Source: Salvelinus alpinus (Eukaryota; Chordata; Actinopteri; Salmoniformes; Salmonidae). Taken from it: a stretch of 64,000 nt of DNA. This document shows positions 11,201-22,158 of the stretch, piece by piece; the first letter of the stretch is position 1; each line of letters starts with the position of its first letter. A program made the translations under genes and the position numbers. The DNA is taken from NCBI RefSeq assembly GCF_045679555.1, contig NC_092115.1, positions 36,526,728-36,590,727 on the forward strand, given 5' to 3'. The notes under the pieces were generated by a model. It made no database searches, was not told the DNA's origin, and saw nothing but the letters and a program-made list of their open reading frames with translations.

Positions 11201-14200
11201 AACACCTTGTAATTATTTTGTCTTATCTTGTACCTTCTCTAAAATGTCAATGAATTTTCATATTATGTTACTGAAAGTATCCTGAGTATTTTCAGATTTC
11301 GTTATTGACAAATGCTGAGAAAAGTACAGTAAATGTAAAATGCACATGAAGTCGACAGAGTAATCTTCGGATTCAGTCTTGAGTCAGGTGAACTGGTGAA
11401 CTGTTGTGTCATTTACATTTAAGTCATTTAGCAGACGCTCTTATCCAGAGCGACTTACAAATTGGAAAGTTCATACATATTCATCCTGGTCCCCCCGTGG
11501 GGAATGAACCCACAACCCTGGCGTTGCAAGCGCCATGCTCTACCAACTGAGCCACACGGGAGTGTCCTCAACTTTGGTCTGATCATTCCCCCTTGATCTC
11601 CAAAGTGTTCTCTTTCAATTGCTACCATGGCCATGCATGCTTTTTTATAGTTATTCTGTTCGAAACATTTACATTTGGCCCTTTCCATATAGGCCATTTT
11701 CCATAAAGGCTGAGTGCAAGTGGTTAACAGTTGCAAAATGTGACTGTTTCAGAACTGACTATGTGTGTACATAAAACACTGAACACCAATGTAGCAATTT
11801 GGAACGTGCATACAACCACGGTCTTTCATAGACAGAGCAGTACCCCTTATGGTCACACCCACCCTCTCCAGTGATCCTGAGCTCTTCCTGAGGGTCAGTC
11901 TTCCACACATCCTCTGCAGTCTCCTCATCTTTGATCAGTATGGGTTCAGTCTCTGCTCTCTGCTCCACATCTGTAGGCTGTAACAGGGGACTGAGATTAT
12001 TACTCTGGAGACACCATATCTAACACTTTTCATACTCATGAAATAACACAAAAGCGGTAAATTCTCCTGATATTCCAATAACCATAGTCCCTGTGCCCAA
12101 GAACGCCAAGGTAACCTGTCTAAATGACTATCGCCCTGTAGCACTCACATCTGTAGCCATGAAATGCTTTGAAAGGCTGGTCATGGGTCACATCAACACC
12201 ATCTAAGACACCCTGGACCCACTCCAATTAGCATACCGTCCCAACAGATCCCTAGATGATGCAATCTCTATTGTACTCCACGCTGCGTTTTCCCACTTGG
12301 ACAAAAGGAAACCTATGTGAGAATGCTGTTCAATTAATTACAGCTCAGCGTTCAACATCATAGTGCACTCCAAGCTCATCAGTAAGCTAAGGACCCTGGG
12401 ACTGAACACCTTGTATCCCTTTTTCCCTTTGCAACTGGATCCTGGACTTCCTGACGGACGCCCCCAAGTGGTGTGGGTAGGCAACACCACATCCGCCACG
12501 CTGACCCTCAACAATGGGGCCCCTCAGGGGTGCGTGCTTAGTCCCCTCCTGTACTCTGTTCACCCATAAATGCGTGGCTGTGCACAACTCCAACATTAAG
12601 TTTGCCCGACGACACGATGGTGGTAGGCCTGATCACGATGACGAGAGCCTATAGGGACGAGGTCAGAAACCTGGCAGTGTGGTGCCAGGACAATCTATTC
12701 CTCAAGGTCAGCAAGACAAAGGAGCTGATTGCAGACTACAGGAAATGGGGCTGAGCACTCCCCTACTCAGATTGATGGGGCTGCAGTGGAGCAGATCGAG
12801 AGCTTCAAGTTACGCGGTGCCCACATCACTAAGGATCTATCATGATCCAAACACACCAACAGTTGTAAAAGAGGGCACGACAACGCCTCTTCCGCATCAA
12901 ATCCTAAAAAAAAACATTGAGAGCATCTTGACTGGCTGCATCACCACTTGGTATAGAAACGGCTTGGCAACGGGCTACAGAGGGTAGCGTGTATGGCCCA
13001 GTAAATCACTGGGGCCGAGCTTCCTGCCATCCAGGACCTCTATACCAGGCGGTGTCAGAGGAAGGCCCTAAAAATTGTCAAAGACTCCAGCCACCCTAGT
13101 CATAGACTGTTCTCTCTGCTACCGCACGGCAAGCGGTACCGGAGCACCAAGTCTAGGTCCAAGAGGCTTCAGCTTCTACCCCCAAACCATAAGACTCCTG
13201 AACATCTAGTCAAATGGCTACCCAGTCTATTTGCATTGCCCCCCCCCTCCCCTCCACACCACTGCCACTATACATAGATGTTGTCATCTATGCATAGTCA
13301 CTTTAATAAGGATCGGCGTTCCGTCAACGGGACAGTTGTAAATCATGCAGCGCGTTATACAGTTGAAGTCGAAAGTTTACCTACACTTAGGTTGGAGTCA
13401 TTAAAACTCATTTTCAACCACTCCACAAATTACTTGTTAACTTCTTGTGTGGTTTTCACTTTGGGAAAAAATCGTGCCCAAATTAAACGGCCTCGTACTC
13501 TGTTCTAGATCATACAATATGCATATTATTATTACTACTTAGAAAACACTCTGAAGTTTCTAAAACTGTTTGAATTATATCTGTGAGTAAAACAGAACTA
13601 ATTTGGCAGCAAACTTCAAAACAGGAAGTGAAAATTCTGATAATGGAGCTCTGTGTCAGGGCCTGCCTATTCAACTGGCTTATATTTATGGATCTGTATG
13701 CACTTCATACGCCTTCCACTAGATGTCAACAGGCAGTAGAAGGTTGAATGGGGTGTCTAGCTTGATGTGAGGCCGAATGAGAGCTTTTGGAGTGACAGGT
13801 CCACTCTTTTGTCAGTATTCACCTGCGCAGAGGGGAACTTCACATTGTCTTCTGAAATGCGTTACGTATACACGACGAAATGCTCCGGCTCTGATTTTAT
13901 TGGATACATATGAGAAAAACATCATAAAGTAGGATTTTCAACCGAGTTTGACCAGTTTATTCAACGTTTATTGGGACTTTTGGAATTTTTCGTTCCAGGC
14001 GCAAAGATTTCTTGGACATGTGCCCTCCACATGGCTAGCCAAAGTTGCTAATTCGACAGAAGAAATGGACATTCTAAAACAAAACAACGATTTATTCTGG
14101 AACTAGGACTCCTTGCACAACATTCTGATGGAAGATCACCAAAAGTAAGAGAATATTTATGATGTTATTTCGTATTTTTGTGGTTTGTGTTGGCTCCAAC

Positions 14201-17200
14201 AAGGCGGAGAATATGTGAGCGCTGTCTCACAATATTGCATTCTGTATGTTGTACTAAAGTTTTTTTTTTTTTTATCTAACACAGCGGTTGCATTAAGAAC
14301 CAGTGTATCTTTCATTTGCTGCACAACATGTATTTTTTAGTAAAGTTTATGATGAGTTTTTTGGTTAGATTACGTGACTGTCCAAAATATCTCCGGACAA
14401 TTTGGTGCATTATGGCTACGTATTCACAATGTAAAACCAGGATTTGTAGCTCTAAATATGCAAATTTTCGAACAAAACATAAATGTATTGTATAACATGA
14501 TGTTATAAGACTGTCATCTGATGAAGTTGTCCAAAGGTTAGTGATTAATTTTCTCTCTATTTGTGGGTTTTGTGAAAGCTATCTTTACGGTGAATAAATG
14601 GCGTTGTGTGTTTGGCTATTGTGGTGAGCTAATATAAATATATATTGTGTTTTCGCTGTAAAACATTTTAAAAATCGGAAATGATGGCTGGATTCACAAG
14701 ATGTTTATCTTTCATTTGCTGTATTGGACTTGTGATTTCATGAAATTATATTATATCCCTGTCGTGTTAGGCTAGGCTATGCTAGTCAGCTTTTTTGATG
14801 AGGAGGATCCCGGATCCGGGAGGGTGACTCGTTAAAGGTTAAACTATAGTTTTGGCAAGTCGGTTAGGACAGCCAAAAATTGTAGACCTCCACAAGTCTG
14901 GTTCATCCTTGGTAGCAATTTTCAAATGCCTGAAGGTACCACGTTCAGCTGTACAAACAATAGTACGCAAGTATAAACACCATGGGACCACGCAGTTGTC
15001 ATACCGCTCAGGAAGGAGATGCGTTCTGTCTCCTAGAGATGAACGTACTTTGGTGCGAAAAATGCAAATCAATCCCAGAACAACAGCAAAGGACCATGTG
15101 AAGATGCTGAAGGAAACAGGTGCAAAGGTATCTATATCCACAGTAAAATGAGTCCTATATCGACATAACCTGAAAGGCCGCTCAGCAAGGAAGAAGTCAC
15201 TTCTCCAAAACCACCATAAAAAAGCCAGACTACGGTTTGCAACTGCACATGGGGACAAAGATCGTACTTTTTGGAGAAATGTCCTCTGGTCTGATTAAAC
15301 TTATACTTATGTCATGCAATAAAATGCTAATTAATTACTTAATCATACAATGTGATTTTCTTGATTTTTGTTTTAGATTCCGTCTCTCACAGTTAAAGTG
15401 TACCTATGATAAAAATTACAGACCTCTACATGCTTTGTAAGTAGGAAAACCTGCAAAATCGGCAGTGTATCAAATATTTGTTCTCCCCACTGTATATTGA
15501 AGCAACATCTCAAGACATCAGTCTGGAAGTTAAAGCTTGGTCACAAATGGGTCTTCCAAATGGACAATGACCCCAAGCATACTTCCAAAGTTGTGGCAAT
15601 GGCTTAAGGACCACAAAGTCAAGAAATTGGAGTGGCCATCACAAAGCCCTGACCTCAATCCCAAAGAAAAGTTGTGGGCAGAACTGAAAAAGGGTATGCG
15701 AGCAAGGAGGCCTACAAACCTGACTCAGTTACACCAGCTCTGTCAGGAGGAATGGGCCAAAATTCACCCAACTTATTGTGGGAAGCTTGTGGTAGGCTAT
15801 CCGAAACGTTTGACCCAAGTTAAACAATTTAAAGGCAATACACTCAATTAGTATTTGGTAGCATGGAAACTTCTGACCCACTGGGAATGTGATGAAAGAA
15901 ATAAAAGCTGAAATAAATAATTCTCTATACTATTATTCTGGCATTTCACATTCTTAAAATAAAGTGGTGAACCTAACTGACCTAAGACAGGGAATTTTTA
16001 CTAGGATTAAATGTCAGGAATGGTGAAAAGCTGAGGTTAAATGTATTTGGCTAAGGTGTATGTAAACTTCCGACTTCAACTGTATCAAGATCGCCGATTG
16101 TAGAGTAACAACAAATGTCGGTACATAGAAGTGTCTTATATCGGCTGAAAGCTTCAATTCTTGTTAATATAACTGCACTGTCCAATTTACAGTAGCTATT
16201 ACTGCGAACAAATGCCATGCTATTGTTTGAGGAGAGCTCTAACAACAAAACACTTCAACGCGATAGGTTTGATGAATTCAACTCTGTAGGTGAAATGTGT
16301 ATTTACATTCTGAAATATTGCTCTGATTTATCATCCAAAGGGTCCCAGAGATAACATGAAGTGTCGTTTTGTTAGATAAAATCCTTTTTCATATCCTAAA
16401 AAGGTCCATATAGCACATGTGATCGATTTTGTATTTCCACTCATTCAATTTGCAAAGAAAGGAATCTGTGAAAATCTCACCCTAAACGATGTTTGAATGA
16501 GTCAAATCACTTTTGTATGCATTCATCAGAGATCCTAGAAGGTAACAATACTTCACTATTTCATTAGGGGTGTAGTATATCCGATAGGACATCATATTTG
16601 GTCAGAGAGCGACGCCTTCATGGCACACCGATGACGCGGGCTGCCATCACTTGAAGGACTGTATCTTTGTCAAATAAGCACCAATTGGGGTCAGACAAAG
16701 CTAGCTAGACAGCCAATGAACTGGGCTTTATGGGAGTATCCAGAAACTCAGTCTCGGTCGCAAAATGTAGGGGCTAACCTTTTGCAACAGCATGCATTTT
16801 CCTTTTGGACACAACGTATAAGAATATTCAGAGTTATGAAGTTATGAAAACTGGTTGTTTTACAAATGTTGAACTTATAATATAGCTACTAATACTTGGA
16901 AAGCTAAATCAAAGTATACAGATTTGACGATATTCTTGCAGAAAAATGAAATGTGAATATAAATGTCTCATTTATGATTTGCCCAAATGTACCTGGGGAC
17001 TTGACACTAAGTCTTGTTGTTCACTCATTCTTCAAGTTATCCGTCTGAAACTTTGCACATACACTGCTGCCATCTTGTGGACACTATTGAAATTACAACC
17101 AGAGTGATGGCTATAACTATGACCTTTCTCTTGCATTTCAAAATGGTGGTAGAAAAATGGTGGTAGAAAAAGACCGGTTGGTTTTCCTTCTACCAGATCT

Positions 17201-18201
17201 ATTGTGTTATATTCCCATACATTCAATTCACATTTCCACAAAGTTCAAAGTGTTTACTTTCAAATGGTACCAAGAATATGCATATCCTTGCTACAGGCAG
17301 TTAGATTTGGGTATGTCATTTTGGCAACAAAAATAAATTAAAAGGGGGCTATCCCTAAGTTAATAACTCTACCTACATGTACATACTACCTCAACTAACC
17401 GGTGCCCTCACACATTGACTCTGTACCGGCACCCCCCTGTATATATTGTTATTTTTTACTGCTGCTCTTTAATTACTTGTTACTTTTATCTGTATTTTTT
17501 TTTAACTGCACTGTTGGTTAGGGGGTACTAAGTAAGCCTTTCACTGTACGGTCTACCTACACCTGTTGTATTTGGCACATGTGACTAATAACATTTGATT
17601 CATTGTTATTATCGTTACTCATTGTGTATCTATTATTACATGTAAAAAAAAAAAAGTTGTATTTCTATATATTCTTTACCTTTCAGTGTTAGTCCACGCC
17701 TATTTACAAAGCATGACGAATAAAATTTGATTTGAACATAACTGATCCCGAGAAGCCAGGTCTAATTGTGAAAGGTGATGTATCACACCTGGGGTTGAGA
17801 GTCCTCTTCAACAGCAATCTCTTCGTCGCTCCACTGTGAGTTACTCCTCTGCTTTTTCAAAACAATCTTGACTGGATATGAGGATCTCTCTGATGCCATG
17901 GGGTAAAAAAAAACGTCCATTCTGTCAAATATTAGGGCTATTCACACATTTGGGTTTTGTATATGCAATCAATTTACATGAATAAAACATTACCTTTTCT
18001 CCTGACTCGTGTCTTCTTCAGCTCGCCCTCCATCATTTGACACTTCCTTTTCAGTCCATCAATATCTCGCTGGCTTTGGGTCATTTCCAAACGTATAACT
18101 GCACAGCTATCATCAACCCGTTTGTTTATTTCTGCTACAGCTGCTTTAGCTAATACCTCCATAATGGATACCAACTGCGCCTGAAAATTGCAGCTTGCCA
18201 T
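7149..18201 (-). CDS. C2H2 zinc-finger protein gene, copy A (three fingers, exon 2 junction damaged)
   Basis: This is a probable nuclear sequence-specific DNA-binding protein; its target is unknown. Minus-strand exons: exon 1 at 17994-18201 (start [10 protein letters not shown], a charged heptad-like segment probably forming a coiled coil), exon 2 near 17789-17921, exon 3 at 11863-11977 (acidic, [16 protein letters not shown]) and exon 4 at 7149-8272. Exons 1, 3 and 4 have good GT/AG junctions and matching phases. Exon 2 keeps its coding part ([11 protein letters not shown]...) and donor, but the acceptor used in copies B and C is gone. The nearest AG gives a 133-nt exon, which shifts the frame. 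Introns 2 and 3 (5.8 and 3.6 kb) are swollen by nested transposons. Either a different acceptor is used or the gene is broken. Confidence 0.65.
8440..9100. repeat. Intronic sequence with a diverged interspersed repeat
   Basis: This lies in intron 3 of copy A; copies B and C lack it (their intron 3 is about 200 bp). The segment with 'ggttggaaccgaaacg' and 'gttctgaaccggttct' is rich in short direct and inverted GAACC/GGTTC motifs. It has the look of a non-autonomous repeat, but no terminal repeats could be fixed and nothing is coding. Confidence 0.4.
9250..9286. repeat. Solo terminal repeat of a Tc1-like element
   Basis: 'ggtcaaggggtctgaatac' followed by 'tttcggaaggcactgt' matches one terminus of the 'aagtattcagacccc' Tc1 family. 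No matching partner end lies nearby. It is a relic directly abutted by the next Tc1 insertion. Confidence 0.6.
9287..10825 (+). mobile_element. Degenerate Tc1-like transposon lacking its right end
   Basis: The left terminus 'gtcaaaagtttggacacacc' matches the element at 5185-6664. Plus-strand transposase pieces start near 9698 ([10 protein letters not shown]) and run to the C-terminal stretch at 10445-10711. In that stretch the usual SPDLNPIE motif reads STHLNPIE; the catalytic E is retained. Frameshifts and stops (for example in the 9800 and 10100 regions) kill the frame. The right inverted repeat is missing after 'gtagaaaatagtaaag'. It lies in intron 3 of zinc-finger copy A. Confidence 0.75.
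10826..11409. other. Intron 3 sequence without recognised features
   Basis: This is non-coding sequence inside intron 3 of copy A with no counterpart in copies B or C. It is presumably part of a larger insertion. No terminal repeats or frames were recognised. Confidence 0.4.
11410..11565 (-). mobile_element. tRNA-derived SINE with 'gtctgctaaatgac' tail
   Basis: Read on the minus strand, the head 'gtggctcagttggtagagc' is a clear tRNA A-box. 'gggttgtgggttcattcc' supplies the B-box. The tail reads 'tctggataagagcgtc' then 'tgctaaatgac'. The same family is at 22011-22158 in plus orientation. It is a Pol III-type retroposon and not a functional tRNA gene. Confidence 0.75.
12083..13306 (+). mobile_element. 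LINE (L2/Rex1-type) reverse-transcriptase fragment, left part
   Basis: The translated plus strand shows degraded reverse-transcriptase motifs in order: [20 protein letters not shown], then [36 protein letters not shown] and [14 protein letters not shown] (fingers and palm motifs). The frame is interrupted by stops and shifts, and the 5' half including any endonuclease is missing. The copy continues at 17360-17736 after a large nested insertion. The whole LINE sits in intron 2 of zinc-finger copy A, flanked by short AATAAC/CATAAC repeats. Confidence 0.75.
13441..14838. mobile_element. TTAA-flanked 1.4-kb repeat nested in the Sleeping Beauty-type element
   Basis: TTAA occurs immediately left (13437-13440) and right (14839-14842), while the flanks are contiguous transposon sequence ('ccacaaattacttg' before, 'actatagttttggcaag' after). 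The body has no open frame of note and ends in the palindromic 'atcccggatccggga'. The TTAA target implies a piggyBac-type mechanism. No transposase is present. Confidence 0.7.
15303..15495. mobile_element. Terminal fragment of another Tc1 family inside the transposase
   Basis: The segment ends 'caaatatttgttctcccc' then 'actgta' and contains 'gtaagtaggaaaacctgc' and 'gacctctacatgctttg'. It matches one end of the element at 40344-41185. It interrupts the Sleeping Beauty-type transposase after 'cctctggtctgatt', and the transposase region next to it is deleted. Confidence 0.7.
17360..17736 (+). mobile_element. LINE 3' untranslated tail, right part
   Basis: This continues the LINE at 12083-13306: 'ctctacctacatgtacat', 'cactgtacggtctacctac' and the terminal 'aataaaatttgatttg'. 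Two tail-like blocks (ending near 17605 and 17736) suggest either a compound 3' end or a second truncated LINE. The zinc-finger intron sequence resumes at 'tgatcccgag'. Confidence 0.65.
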
Positions 18202-18305
18202 CTTGTCAGATTTGTATTCTCTGTGTGAAGCAAAAAGTCTACAATCTCCCAACTAATGTGCAAGAAACAATCCGTAGATATTGATAAATAGCAACAAATT
18301 TCAAG

Positions 18306-18360
18306 TGGGAGATGCGTGCGCAACTGCAGTCGCACTTCCGTTCAACTCGTGACGCAAGTA
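18306..18360 (-). promoter_or_regulatory. Putative promoter of zinc-finger copy A
   Basis: About 105-160 bases upstream of the ATG, on the minus strand, lie a CRE/C-EBP-like TTGCGTCAC, an ETS-type CGGAAGTGCGAC and an NRF1-like TTGCGCACGCA. The block is conserved in copy B (35708-35760) and degraded in copy C (52470-52527). CpG-rich ETS and NRF1 combinations are typical of TATA-less promoters. The assignment rests on motif reading and position only. Confidence 0.45.
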
Positions 18361-18854
18361 TTTATTACCGTAGAGACCGAATGCAACAGCCCTTCAAGAA
18401 TGGTAGAAATAGTATGTACTGTAGTCTGCATGTAGGCTAGCCATATCTATTGGCCAAAAAAACGACGTTTTTAAACGTATTCTCCATTGCAATGCAGGAG
18501 AGTGCATTGCAATGGAGTGGCTCACATGGTTATCAATGCATAAAAGGCATGAAGCACTTTAGTAAAACGTAAATTAAACCATTTTTAAAAACTCATGGTT
18601 TATATATGATCAAATGTTGTCATTAATATTGTTATCTCCATTCTCATCAACACAACCTAATAAACCATTATGGAAATGTGGTATAGTATTTATTAAAGGA
18701 TATATCACTTGTTTGACATGAGAACAAAGACTATAAACTAGTTTCATGTAAATTTCATTAAATATTTCTAGTAACTTGCATACTAGGCTACATGCATTAT
18801 ACCTGATTTACATTGAGGTTCTTCGCTTAGGGTTTTTAAGGCACATACATAGGC

Positions 18855-19014
18855 CAGTGGAGGCTGGTGGGAGGAGCTATAGGAGGACGGGCTCATTGTA
18901 ATGGCTGGAATGCAATACCTGGAACTGAGTCAAACATGTGGTTACCATATGTTTGATACCATTCCATTTATTCCATCCAGCCATTACAATGCGCCAGTCC
19001 TCCTATATCCACTG
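18855..19014. mobile_element. hAT-type palindromic MITE
   Basis: The termini are CAGTGGAGGCTGG and TCCTATATCCACTG. The body is an inverted repeat ('attgtaatggctggaatg' against 'catccagccattacaatg'). The flanks 'acataggc' and 'acaaagct' could be a diverged 8-bp duplication. The corresponding site in duplicon B (near 38950) has no insertion, so it arrived after the duplication. Confidence 0.75.
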
Positions 19015-19894
19015 ACAAAGCTACATAAGTAGAGGTATTATATATAAAGTGTATCCATATCAGATAGTGTGTAGAAGATATTGAGTAGTGTTGATTGAGC
19101 TACATGACAGAATATACATGAACGTACAGTAGTACTAATATACTGTATCTGTGGGAGAGTACGTTAATTATGATTGCATACATGTGTATACAATGACTGT
19201 GTACACTGAGCCGGTTATTCTCACCAGGAGAGGAAGTAGATCTGGCCCAGTTCATCGCCACACACCAGTTCACTGGAGCAGTGTGGGTTGACCTTCAAGA
19301 CTAGAACAGGACCCACACACGCAAACACACCCACCTGTAGAGAGATCGAGAGATAGCGTGTAAGCATAAACACATACACAAACAGTGCATTGCTGTGACT
19401 ACTCATCTATTATTGATAAAATGATTTGAATGTGTGGAAACTGAAGAGTTAGAATTACATGCCCCTGTTTCTTGGTGTTTGTCCCACATTTTGACAGTTC
19501 TGTCATGGGACGCCGAGATGATCGTGCTGTTAGTGAGTCGCAGTACACTGATCCTGTCACTGTGTGCCTAAAGAATATCCATCAAAATCATCATTGTTGA
19601 AAAAAAGACATCCGTTTCAAAAGGGAGACATCTTACAGGTTTCCCTGCTGCTCCAGGAGTTGACATTTGGTGGCTGGTAGAACCACATTTTCCCCTTGGA
19701 ATCTCCCACACCGCCAACTCTAGAGACAGGACACAGAATAACAGTCCAGTTAATAAATTATTCATATAACAACTTGTTATGTGAGTGTCATTGTACTGCA
19801 GTGCAGCTACCGTACCTCTCTCCACAGTCACTGCAGTTACCCAGCCACCTCTTCCACCACTAGACTGGTCCATTTCTAGCTCAATGTCACCACA

Positions 19895-20124
19895 TTTTTT
19901 AAATGTAACCTTTATTTAACTAGGCAAGTCAGTTAAGAACAAATTCTTATTTACATTGACGGCCTACCCAGGCCAAACCCGGAAGACGCTGGGCCAATTG
20001 AGCGCCGCCCTATGGGACTCCAAATCACGGCCGGATGTGATAAAGCCTGGATTCAAACCAAGGACTGTAGTGACACCTCTTGCACTGAGATGCAGTGCCT
20101 TAGACCGCTGCGCCACTCGGGAGC
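19895..20124 (-). mobile_element. tRNA-derived SINE inserted in a WD40 exon
   Basis: Read on the minus strand, the head is 'ctcccgagtggcgcagcgg' and the tail 'acttgcctagttaaataaag'. Comparison with copy C (53990-54060) shows that the exon around 'ctcaatgtcaccacat' is continuous there. In copy A the SINE interrupts it, and about 20 bases of exon were lost at the junction. Confidence 0.75.
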
Positions 20125-20679
20125 CCTGGCCCATGACATACTAAAGAAGGCAGATAGGGCCATATTATCATCCACCAATATAACTTATATCAAAACAATC
20201 ATCCAAACAGCAGCAGTGAGATCATTGAAAATGATGAATGTGTCAGTGATGGTGGTAAACTCACCAAGACGCCAAGCACAACCTGTCCTTTCTTCTCGTC
20301 TACCAACCAAGTGCTTTTTTCATCGTTGGCCACATTCCAAGAATTCACGTGTCATCTTTCCAACTGCAATTTAATCAGTTATGTACATTTCAAGTCAGTA
20401 TTTATCAGGCTAGATCTGGTTCACCACGTAATGTTTGTGTGTGTGTGTGTGTGCACATGCTTTACTTGATCATTTCTCTATCAGCATCAGGGTCAATGAG
20501 GACACTGATGATATTTCCATCCTCACAGGTTCCCAGCAGGATAGTAGTACAGGTGCGTCACTGGGGAAGGCACTGAGTATGTGGATACCAACAGACTAGG
20601 GGCAAAAGGATGACAGTTTACCAGCAGGCATTGCAGGAGTACTAGAACACATGACTAAAATGTAATCTACTGTACGGCA

Positions 20680-21768
20680 CATTCGGAAAGTATTCAGACC
20701 CTTCGACTTTTGCCACATTTTGTTATGTTAGGTAGCCTAGTGGTTAGAGCGTTGGGCCAGCAACCGAAAAGTTGCTGGATCGAATCCCAGAGCTGACAAG
20801 GTAAAAACTGACTTGCCTGGTAAAAATAAAATACAGCCTTATTCTTAAAATGTATTAAATTGTTTTTTACCTCTTCAATTTAAAAACAGAAAAATCACAT
20901 TTACATAAGTATTCAGACCCTTTACTCAGTACATTGTTGAAGCACCTTTGGCAGCGATTACAGCCTCAAGTCGTCTTAGGTATGACACTACAAGCTTGGC
21001 ACACCTGTATTTGGGGAGTTTCTCCCATTCTTCTCTGCAGATCCTTTCAAGCTCTGTCAGGTTGGATGGGGAGCGTCGCTGCACAGTTATTTTCAGGTCT
21101 CTGTTCGATAGGGTTCAAGTCCGAACTCTGGGTGGGCCCCTCAAGGACATTCAGAGACTTATCCCAAAGCCACTCCTGCTTTGTGTTGGCTGTGTGCTTA
21201 GTGTCAGTGTCCTGTTGGAAGGTGAATCGTTTCCCCAGTCTGAGGTCCTGAGCGATCTGGTGCAGGTTTTCATCAAGGATCTTTGTACTTTGCTCCGATC
21301 CTGCCTCGTCTGCCAGTCCCTGCCACTGAAAAACATCCCCACAGCATGATGCTGCCACCACCGTGCTTCACCGTAGGGATGGTGCTAGGTGTCCTCCAGA
21401 TGTGACGCTTGGCATTCAGACCACAGAGTTCCATCTTGGTTTCATCAGAACAGAGAATCTTGATTCTCATAATCTGAGAGTCTTTAAGTGCCTTTTGGCA
21501 AAATCCAAGAGGGCTGTCATGTGCCTTTTACTGAGGAGTGGCTTCCGTCTGGCCACTCTACCATAAAGGCAAAAGGTCTGAATACTTATGTAAATAAAGT
21601 ATTTGTGTTTTTTATTTTAAATAAATTTGCCCACATTTCTAAAAACCTGTTTTCGCTTCTTCATTATGGGGTATTGTGTGTAGATTGATGAGGATTTTTA
21701 AAAAAGAGTTTAGAATAAGGCTGTAACGTAACAAAATGTAGAACATGTAAAAGGGTCTGAATACACTG
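20680..21768 (-). mobile_element. Degenerate Tc1-like transposon with SINE at one end
   Basis: The ends are 'cattcggaaagtattcagac' at the left and 'ggctgtaacgtaacaaaatg...gtctgaatacactgta' at the right. The transposase lies on the minus strand: 21047-21361 shows QQDTDTKHTA and LNPIEQ, the second catalytic D and the E region. The N-terminal half is deleted near 21570. A shortened SINE (20729-20833) sits close to the left terminus. It belongs to the same family as 540-1987 and 62601-63902. Confidence 0.75.
20729..20833 (+). mobile_element. Internally deleted HpaI-like SINE
   Basis: The tRNA-like head 'ggtagcctagtggttagagc' and the tail 'gacttgcctggtaaaaat' are present, but the middle third is missing compared with 1369-1559. 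It interrupts 'ttgttatgtta / cagcctta' of the Tc1 terminal region. Confidence 0.65.
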
Positions 21769-22010
21769 TATATACTACTGAACATTTCCACATTTTCAAC
21801 CAGCAAATGTAATCAATTTCTTACAAATGCCAAATTGTGCCAATATCAAGAGCTGACCTTGCAGCATTGTGCTGAGGATTCCACTCCAACCTCCTGCAGA
21901 CCACAGCTAACTAACCATCAGGCATGGAGCATATCACTTTTACACTACTGTCAGACACCTGAGAGACACAAGCAAATCACAGATAAACCAACTTTGTTTT
22001 ATTTGTCACA

Positions 22011-22158
22011 ATGTGGCTCAGTTGGTAGAGCTTGGTGCTTGCAACTCCAGGGTTGTGGGTTTGATTCCAATGGTGGACCAGTATGAAAATGTATGCACTG
22101 ACTACTGTAAGTCGCTCTGGATAAGCGAGTCTGCTAAATTACTAAAATGTAAAATGTG
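22011..22158 (+). mobile_element. tRNA-derived SINE with 'gtctgctaaatt' tail
   Basis: The head 'atgtggctcagttggtagag' and B-box-like 'gggtttgattcc' are followed by 'gtaagtcgctctggataag' and 'tctgctaaattac'. It is a plus-strand copy of the family at 11410-11565, inserted in an intron of the WD40 pseudogene. Confidence 0.75.

Larger units (their letters stand above)
13360..16082 (+). mobile_element. Sleeping Beauty-type Tc1 transposon (defective, with nested insertions)
   Basis: The ends read 'cagttgaagtcgaaagttt' and 'aacttccgacttcaactg', with a TA duplication on each side (13358-13359 and 16083-16084). This is the family from which the Sleeping Beauty system was reconstructed. Plus-strand transposase fragments are visible at 14852-15151 ([20 protein letters not shown]) and 15540-15851 ([11 protein letters not shown], where the catalytic E has become K in NPKE). 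A TTAA-flanked repeat occupies 13441-14838, and a foreign Tc1 tail interrupts the transposase at 15303-15495. Confidence 0.85.
13307..17359. mobile_element. TTAA-flanked repeat inserted into the LINE (with nested insertions)
   Basis: The LINE sequence 'cactttaataactctacc' is split by this repeat, with TTAA on both sides (13303-13306 and 17360-17363), the signature of piggyBac-type insertion. The body ('gggacagttgtaaatcatg', 'actgcactgtccaattt', 'aagaatatgcatatcc') matches the uninterrupted copy at 54878-55491. No transposase is encoded, so it is non-autonomous. It was itself hit by a Sleeping Beauty-type element at 13360. Confidence 0.75.

Noticed and set aside
14839-15258. 139-codon minus-strand frame in the Sleeping Beauty-type element
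   Set aside because: It is antisense to the recognisable transposase fragment on the plus strand.
22011-22085. tRNA gene suggested by A-box and B-box (also at 1371, 11500, 41417)
   Set aside because: These are SINE heads followed by SINE bodies and tails. The acceptor stems are degraded, and the same heads recur across the window.
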